This document shows positions 59,207 through 64,000 of a DNA stretch of 64,000 nucleotides, one piece after another. The DNA is from Myxococcales bacterium (GTDB lineage Bacteria > Myxococcota_A > Polyangia > Haliangiales > Haliangiaceae). Positions within the stretch are counted from its first letter, which is position 1. Each line of letters begins with the position of its first letter. The translations under genes and the position numbers were made by a program. Location: assembly GCA_016706545.1 (NCBI GenBank), contig JADJJK010000044.1, positions 1 through 64,000 on the forward strand, written 5' to 3'. The notes below the pieces were generated by a model that was not told the DNA's origin, did not search any database, and saw nothing but the letters and a program-made list of their open reading frames with translations.

Positions 59207-59254
59207 CAGATCTCCACTGCGTGCGCGTCTGCGAGCGTCTGCGAGCGACCGCGA

Positions 59255-60136
59255 TCAGCCATAGACGATCCACACGATACACGCCGCCCAGGCCACCACG
59301 TTGGCCAGAAACAACGGATCGCGGAGCATCGCATCGGTGGGGCTCGTGGGGCTGGGCTGGTAGAGCGCCAGCATGAGGAAGCGGGCGATGCCGATGCAAG
59401 GAAACGGAATGCTCCAGAGCAGGTTTCGAGTGCCGAAGAACGCGATCGTGTGAGGAGCGAGGCAGTACAGACCATAGGCCACGGCGGTCGCGGCGCCGAG
59501 CGCAAAGACCGCCCACCGGGCGTGGTGCAGCTTGTAGCCGGCGAGCGCGGCCCGAGTGGTGGCCTGGGTCCCTGCGCGCGCTGCCCACGCCAGCTCGTGG
59601 GCGCGCTTGCCCAGGGCCAGCATCGCGGCGAGCAGCGCGGTACACAAGAGCAGCCACCGGGAGGCCGGCACGTCGATCGCGGCGGCGCCGGTGAGCACGC
59701 GCAGCAAGAAGCCGCCGGCGATGAGGGCCACGTCGGCGAACGCGATCTGCTTGAGCCCGAGGCTGTAGCCCAGGTTGACGACGCCGTAGCCCAACGGGAG
59801 CGCCAGCACGTGCCAGGACAAGGCCGCGGCCAGCGACAGCGCGAGCACCGCGAGGGCCGCGGCCATCCACAGCGCGGCGCGCTCGCCGAGCTGGCCAGCG
59901 GCGATCGGGCGGTTTCGCTTCTGCGGGTGTGCGCGGTCGGCGTGGACGTCGCGCAGGTCGTTGAACGCATAGACCGCCCCGGACAGCAGGCAGAACGCGC
60001 CGATGGCGAGCGCCGTGCGCAGCGCCAGGTCGGGCGCGCCGAGGTGGCGCGAGAACACAAGGGGCGCGGCCACGAAGAGGTTCTTCACCCACTGATGCGG
60101 CCGCATGGTGAGAAGCAGCGCACGCGCGGTCTTCAC
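59255..60136 (-). CDS. UbiA-family prenyltransferase (DPPR-synthase-like)
   Basis: A 293-residue polytopic membrane protein with about eight to nine hydrophobic segments. The first Asp-rich motif NDLRDVHADRAHPQKRNRP (about residues 58-76) and the LGKRAHEL segment near 165 match decaprenyl-phosphate phosphoribose (DPPR) synthase-type UbiA proteins, which join phosphoribose to a polyprenyl phosphate for wall arabinose donors. Its true acceptor here is unknown. It starts in the last four bases of dctM (ATGA overlap), so it is translated together with the TRAP transporter. Confidence 0.85.
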   Translation of the reverse strand: MKTARALLLTMRPHQWVKNLFVAAPLVFSRHLGAPDLALRTALAIGAFCLLSGAVYAFNDLRDVHADRAHPQKRNRPIAAGQLGERAALWMAAALAVLALSLAAALSWHVLALPLGYGVVNLGYSLGLKQIAFADVALIAGGFLLRVLTGAAAIDVPASRWLLLCTALLAAMLALGKRAHELAWAARAGTQATTRAALAGYKLHHARWAVFALGAATAVAYGLYCLAPHTIAFFGTRNLLWSIPFPCIGIARFLMLALYQPSPTSPTDAMLRDPLFLANVVAWAACIVWIVYG

Positions 60137-61782
60137 TGCGTGGCGCCTCCCTCGTCCTCATCGAGGTCCCAGTCCTCCTCAAGCAGGTTGGACGAGACCC
60201 AGTCGGCGACCGCCTCGCGCTCGCAGGCCGCCGAGGTCTGTCCGGCGGGCGGGGCCGTACGGCACGCGGTGACGTCGACAAACAGGCTCGTGCAGGTCTC
60301 TCGCTCCGCCTCGCTCTTGCTCCGCGCGCAGTCGTCGAGGCGCTTGACGATGGGGCGCTTGGCCTCGTCCAGGACCGGGCTGCCGTCGCCGCGCAGGAGC
60401 GCGACCTCTCGCACCGCGCGTGCCTCCGTGGCTTGCTCGGCGACGAGCTGGGCGAGCGCGCCTGCGGTGCCGCGGCGCTCGGCCTCGGGGACCACGGTGA
60501 GCGCGGGGACATAGGTGACGAGGAGCAGCGACACCAGCATGGCCACGATGAACGGGATGACGGCTCTCACCACGTCGATCACGGGGACGCGGAACTTGAA
60601 GCTGGTGATGAACAGGTTGAGGCCCACCGGCGGGGTCAGGTAGCCGATCTCGAGGTTCAACAAGAAGATGACGCCAAGGTGGTAGGGGTTCACGCCATAA
60701 CGGTCGGCCACCGCGGCGATGAGCGGCAGCACGATCACGATCGCGGAGAATACATCCATCATCATGCCGACGACGAGCAGGAGCCCATTGAGCATGAGCA
60801 AGAACAGGTAGCGGGAGTCGACGTGCGCGGTGGTCCACTCGACGATCGTCGCCGGGACCTTGGCGGTGACCAGGAAGTTGGTGAACACCGCGGAGGTGAA
60901 GACCACGAGGAAGATGGTTCCGGAGAGCGCCATCGACTCGGTGGAGATCCTCCACAAGGTCCGCGGCGCCACATCGCGAAACACGAACAGCTCGAGCGCC
61001 GCCAGGTACACCACGGTGAGCGCGGCCACCTGCGCGATGCTCACGCCGCTGGCCAGGAGGGTTATCACCCCGAAGGGCAAGACCAGCTCGGGCAAGGCCA
61101 CCAGCGCGGCGCGGCCGAGCTCGCGCGCGTCAAAGCGCTGGCGCGGCAGGCGGTGGCGAAGCGCGACCCAGACCGCGATCGACGCGAGCGACACGAGCAA
61201 CACGGCGCCGGGCACCACGCCGGCGAACAGGAAGCGCTGCCTGTCCCACTCCCACTTGGTGGCCAGGTCCTTGTTGATGCCATAGATCGCGCCGAAGACG
61301 AACAGCGGCAAGGCGGGCGGTAGCAGCAGGCCGCAGGAGCCCGTGCCCGCGACCAGCCCCAGGCTGAAGCGCTGCGGGTACTTGTGCTTCACGAGCGCTG
61401 GCATGAGCAGGCCGCCGAGCGCGACGATGGTGACTCCCGAGGCGCCGGTGAAGGTGGTGAAGATGGCGGAGGCCAGGATGGTGACGATGGCGAGCCCCCC
61501 GGGCATCCAGCCAAGGAGCGCGTTGGCAAACCGCACCAGCCGATCCGCCGTGTGCGCGGCGGCCATGAGGTAGCCGGCGTAGATGAAGAGCGGGATCGTC
61601 GAGAAGATCTGCGCTTGCTCGTTGGTGCCGAGCGAGAAGAAGGTCTGCATGGAGCCGCCGAACTCGGCGGCGAAGGAGCGGGGCAAGGTGAGCGCGCCCA
61701 GCGCCGCGGAGCCGATCATGACGGCAAACAGCGGCGCGCCCGCCAGGAACAGGACCAGGAGGCCGATCACCAGGAGCGTCAT
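60133..61782 (-). CDS. dctM: TRAP transporter large permease DctM with C-terminal extension
   Basis: A 549-residue DctM (TRAP-T large membrane subunit) with about a dozen hydrophobic helices; family marks include GASGVTIVALGGLLMPAL, CGLLLPPALPLFVFGAIYG and EIGYLTPPVGLNLF. Normal DctM ends near residue 430-440. Here a polar tail of about 105 residues with four Cys (DDCARSKSE, ETCTSL, TACRTAPP, AACERE) and an acidic end follows. It overlaps the prenyltransferase start, and dctQ ends two bases upstream. No substrate receptor (DctP) is in the window, so the substrate is unknown. Confidence 0.92.
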   Translation of the reverse strand: MTLLVIGLLVLFLAGAPLFAVMIGSAALGALTLPRSFAAEFGGSMQTFFSLGTNEQAQIFSTIPLFIYAGYLMAAAHTADRLVRFANALLGWMPGGLAIVTILASAIFTTFTGASGVTIVALGGLLMPALVKHKYPQRFSLGLVAGTGSCGLLLPPALPLFVFGAIYGINKDLATKWEWDRQRFLFAGVVPGAVLLVSLASIAVWVALRHRLPRQRFDARELGRAALVALPELVLPFGVITLLASGVSIAQVAALTVVYLAALELFVFRDVAPRTLWRISTESMALSGTIFLVVFTSAVFTNFLVTAKVPATIVEWTTAHVDSRYLFLLMLNGLLLVVGMMMDVFSAIVIVLPLIAAVADRYGVNPYHLGVIFLLNLEIGYLTPPVGLNLFITSFKFRVPVIDVVRAVIPFIVAMLVSLLLVTYVPALTVVPEAERRGTAGALAQLVAEQATEARAVREVALLRGDGSPVLDEAKRPIVKRLDDCARSKSEAERETCTSLFVDVTACRTAPPAGQTSAACEREAVADWVSSNLLEEDWDLDEDEGGATQ

Positions 61783-61784
61783 GC

Positions 61785-62393
61785 TCACGCCGCCCCGAGC
61801 TGGGGTTCTGGAGCGGTGCGGCCGCGCCGCAAGTAATCCAGCTCGATGAGGGCCTGCAGCGTCAGGTGGACCGCGATGAGCGCCATGCCGATGGGGATGC
61901 ACATGGCCGGCGCCACGGTGGAGATGGTCCCGGTCTGGGGGGCCTGCTGCTGCAGCGACAGGATCTGCAGGCCGCCCTGGAGAAGGACGGCGGTCATGGC
62001 CAGCGTGAACAGCGACAGCGCCACGCGCAAGAGCGCCTTGCCGCGCGGTGACAGCACGCGCGAGAGCACGTCCATGGACAGGAGGCGCTGGTGATGCGTG
62101 GCGTAGGCGCCGCCGAGCATCGCCATGGCGAACACCCCGTAGCGGATGGCCTCGTCAGCCCAGGTCAGGTGGATGGCCACGGTGGCGGTGGCGACGCAGA
62201 CGATGAACAGCAAGAGCCCCACCAGCGCCGCTTGCTCGGCGAGGCCGAGCGCGCGATCGCAGGCTCGTAGCGCGCGTGAGAGTCCCGAGTCATCGGCGAA
62301 GGGGGAGGGCGCTGGCGACTCCCCAGAGGCCGCCGAGCCGTCCGCGGGGCCCGGTGGCACATCGAAGGGCGCGGCCTTGGAGGATTCGCTCAC
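61785..62393 (-). CDS. dctQ: TRAP transporter small permease DctQ
   Basis: A 202-residue DctQ with four hydrophobic segments (about 56-76, 86-105, 127-148 and 165-190). The TWADEAIRYGVFAMAMLGGA stretch matches the DctQ loop. A GTG at 62393 gives about 45 Pro/Ala/Ser residues before the first helix; the longer frame (62687) is shadow of the lipoprotein gene on the other strand. dctM begins two bases after the stop. Confidence 0.85.
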   Translation of the reverse strand: MSESSKAAPFDVPPGPADGSAASGESPAPSPFADDSGLSRALRACDRALGLAEQAALVGLLLFIVCVATATVAIHLTWADEAIRYGVFAMAMLGGAYATHHQRLLSMDVLSRVLSPRGKALLRVALSLFTLAMTAVLLQGGLQILSLQQQAPQTGTISTVAPAMCIPIGMALIAVHLTLQALIELDYLRRGRTAPEPQLGAA

Positions 62394-62505
62394 GGCCGCG
62401 AGCGTAAGAGATGCGCCCGGCGAGTGGTAGGACGTTGCCGGGAAAATCCAGGTGGTGGTGATGCGACGCCATCCCGCGCGGCCTCTGCTATAACCAAGGC
62501 CAAAA

Positions 62506-63196
62506 ATGCAGGTGCGATGCTCCAGGTCAGGTACCGCGAAGGCGCTCGCTGCCGCGGTGGTCTCCGTGGCGATGGCCCTCTCGCTCGGCGCGTGCTCAGG
62601 CGGGGCCGGTCCGCAAGGGGCGCTCGAGGGGTACAGCCGCCGCGCTGCGACGCCGCGACTACACGAGCGCGTACGACATGATGTCATCCACCTTTCGCGC
62701 CAGGGTCTCTCGCGACGAGTTTGTCAGCATGATGCGCGACAACCCGCGGGAGGTGGGCGAGACCTCTGACCGCTTGCGCGGGCGCGGTGACGTGGAGGTC
62801 AGCGCCGAGCTTCGCTATGGGCTCGGCGACTCGATTCGCCTGGTGCAGGAGGGGGGGCAGTGGAAGCTGGCCTCGAACCCGCTCGCGTTCTACGATCAAA
62901 GCTCGCCGCGCGCAGCGCTGCGCTCGTTCCTCCGGGCCTTCCGCCTTGGCCGCTACGATGTGATGCTGCGCTTCGTCCCGGACCGGTATCGAGCGCGGAT
63001 GGATGTCGCCAAGATGAAGGCGCAGTTCGAGGGGCCCAGCAAGGAACCCATGGACGCGCTCATCGATGCCCTCGAAGCCAGCGTGGACGACGCCATCGTC
63101 GAGCGTGGCAACGAGGCGCGGATGATCTACGGGGAACGCTTCGAGGTGAAGTTTGTGCGGGAAGAGGGGCTCTGGAAGCTCAAGGACCTGGATTGA
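62506..63196 (+). pseudogene. Lipoprotein gene interrupted by a one-base frameshift
   Basis: The 5' frame (from ATG 62506) gives a lipoprotein signal (ALAAAVVSVAMALSLGAC) then GALEGYSR and loses homology-like sense. The downstream frame (open until 63196) gives a coherent 180-residue domain preceded by RRRDYTSAYDMMSST. Removing one C at about 62638-62643 fuses them seamlessly: GYSR-ALRRRDYTSAYDMM. The mature part contains two similar units (LVQEGGQWKLASN and FVREEGLWKLKDL), a lipoprotein with repeated NTF2-like beta domains. It may be a sequencing error, a phase-variation slip or a true pseudogene. Divergent from dctQ. Confidence 0.7.
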
Positions 63197-63539
63197 AGCG
63201 GCGGAGGATCCCCTTGCGCGGTGCGGCGCGGGACGTGAGATGTCGCACGCGCCAAAAGCGGCACGCAGCCTCGCAAAAAGTTCACACCGCGTAAGTCCCC
63301 AACTCCCTGATTGTCTTGATGGTACCCCGGTCCGTTGGGGGCGGGTGGCCGGAAACCCGCCTGGATCGGGCCCATCGTCCCCAGCAGGGCTCGATGAATT
63401 TGGCGCAGGGGCGATTTCGTCGTATTGAATATCGGGATGTTACGAGTTTTCGAGGCGGGCGAGATGGAAGGCGCGAAGGTTGCAGGTAGAGTGTGAGAAG
63501 CGAAAACAGAGCCACAGCGCACGCGGCGAAGGAGCTGCC
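63197..63539. other. Intergenic region with a hairpin
   Basis: A 343-bp gap between the frameshifted lipoprotein and the small ORF. It contains GGCGGGT/ACCCGCC arms around 63340-63365. No convincing gene or promoter, though T/A content rises toward 63430. Confidence 0.35.
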
Positions 63540-63710
63540 ATGCTGGACCCCTGGATCATTGAAGAAATCCTCCGAAGAGAAGAGCAGCGACGCGAGCAGG
63601 AGCGCGGACGCGTTGAGCTACCGCTCGACGCCCCGCGTAGTACCGAGCAGCCGTCGATTCCTCAGAAGCGTGAGGAGAGCGAACGTGGCGTGATCGTGAT
63701 CGATATCTGA
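63540..63710 (+). CDS. Small conserved charged protein (56 residues)
   Basis: The 56-residue sequence starts MLDPWIIEEILRREEQRREQ: a short hydrophobic anchor and a charged helix, then a Pro-containing tail ending in ERGVIVIDI. Proteins of this MLD(P)xxI..I-type start are common small hypotheticals in Myxococcota. GAAGGAG upstream of ATG 63540 is a good Shine-Dalgarno. The stop codon lies inside the first unit of a 10-bp tandem repeat. Confidence 0.7.
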   Translation: MLDPWIIEEILRREEQRREQERGRVELPLDAPRSTEQPSIPQKREESERGVIVIDI

Positions 63711-63760
63711 CGATATCTGACGATATCTGATATCTGAGCTATTCGAGATATCTGACGATC
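63701..63760. repeat. 10-bp tandem repeat CGATATCTGA overlapping a stop codon
   Basis: Three exact tandem copies of CGATATCTGA (63701-63730), then TATCTGAGC and a further GATATCTGACGATC at about 63747-63760. The GATATC core is palindromic. The TGA stop of the 56-residue ORF is part of the first unit. Confidence 0.85.
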
Positions 63761-63900
63761 GGTCCTGCGCGAGAGCAGCCTTTCTCGATCCGAGCCGGCA
63801 GGCAGCCGGCAGCGATGTCCTTGCCAAGAAAATCGAGCGCTTTGGCCAACCACCCGGTCGCCCCTTATGGGGTGCTGGGATGGGTGCTACGGTTCGCTGG

Positions 63901-64000
63901 ATGAACGATAGCCCAGCCCGAGGGCACCGCGGTGCAGGGCAGCGCGTGGCGCTGGCCCGGATCTGGGCTCGAGCCAAGCAGATCCTCACCACAGATCCGA
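63901..64000 (+). CDS. Partial CDS, N-terminus only
   Basis: ATG 63901 opens a frame that continues to the window edge (about 33 residues: MNDSPARGHRGAGQRVALAR, then WARAKQILTTDP). The charged helix-like stretch suggests a cytoplasmic protein. No family can be named from this fragment and no clear ribosome binding site is seen. Confidence 0.4.
   Translation, partial: MNDSPARGHRGAGQRVALARIWARAKQILTTDP

Noticed and set aside
62678..63196. Stand-alone 172-residue protein starting at 62678
   Set aside because: Its N-terminus lacks a signal, and joining to the upstream lipoprotein frame by removing one base gives a better gene.

Overview
The window is GC-rich bacterial DNA with dense coding and long antisense shadow ORFs. 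It most resembles a Myxococcota (former Deltaproteobacteria) chromosome. The reasons are the gene style (two PilZ proteins, an FHA-GAF-sigma54 activator, a MerR-like/sigma-region-4-like regulator pair, an orphan sensor kinase, many lipoproteins) and a small protein of the MLDPWIIEEI type. No species is assigned. There is no rRNA, CRISPR array, prophage or complete insertion sequence. One small MITE-like inverted-repeat element is a candidate.

Region by region. 1-3.8 kb: c-di-GMP-type PilZ proteins, a secretion C-ring (SpoA) protein, a zinc-ribbon protein and folD. 3.9-5.5 kb: parAB, divergent from a 61-residue AT-hook protein. 6.1-9.5 kb: an FHA-GAF-sigma54 activator, a lipoprotein and a FadR-type regulator with a near-perfect operator. 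9.7-14.2 kb: lon and dnaK, which share an upstream 13-bp motif. 14.5-18.1 kb: a MepA-like endopeptidase, an exported protein and the MerR/sigma-like pair. 18.3-22.8 kb: purH, purD and a DUF1015 protein. 22.8-27.7 kb: a VOC protein, then an aminotransferase, a two-subunit CoA-transferase and a benzoate-CoA-ligase-like enzyme in a run suggesting one catabolic pathway. 27.7-33.5 kb: a LON-domain protein, DUF3501 divergent from rubrerythrin, a PBP4-type peptidase and an orphan peptide-binding lipoprotein. 33.6-39.8 kb: an SDR, a histidine kinase, a 777-residue double ATP-grasp (D-Ala-D-Ala-ligase-like) fusion and a TPR lipoprotein.

40.0-54.4 kb is the information-processing core. A strong sigma70-type promoter drives tRNA-Thr, Tyr, Gly and Thr followed by tuf. 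Then come tRNA-Trp, secE, nusG, rplK, rplA, rplJ, rplL, rpoB and rpoC, closed by a strong terminator. The order tRNA x4-tuf-(tRNA-Trp)-secE-nusG-rplKAJL-rpoBC is the classical proteobacterial arrangement.

54.4-64 kb is metabolic and accessory: an alpha/beta hydrolase, panB, a haloalkane-dehalogenase-like enzyme next to a lower-GC gene remnant, and a tightly coupled dctQ-dctM-prenyltransferase-threonine aldolase operon. A lipoprotein gene broken by a one-base frameshift and small ORFs with tandem repeats follow. Short GC-rich tandem repeats sit at the 3' ends of many genes and in several cases overlap stop codons. No single new defence or biosynthetic system is certain. The double ATP-grasp fusion, the aminotransferase/CoA-transferase/ligase run, the TRAP-prenyltransferase operon and the regulator pair are the best candidates for undescribed biology.
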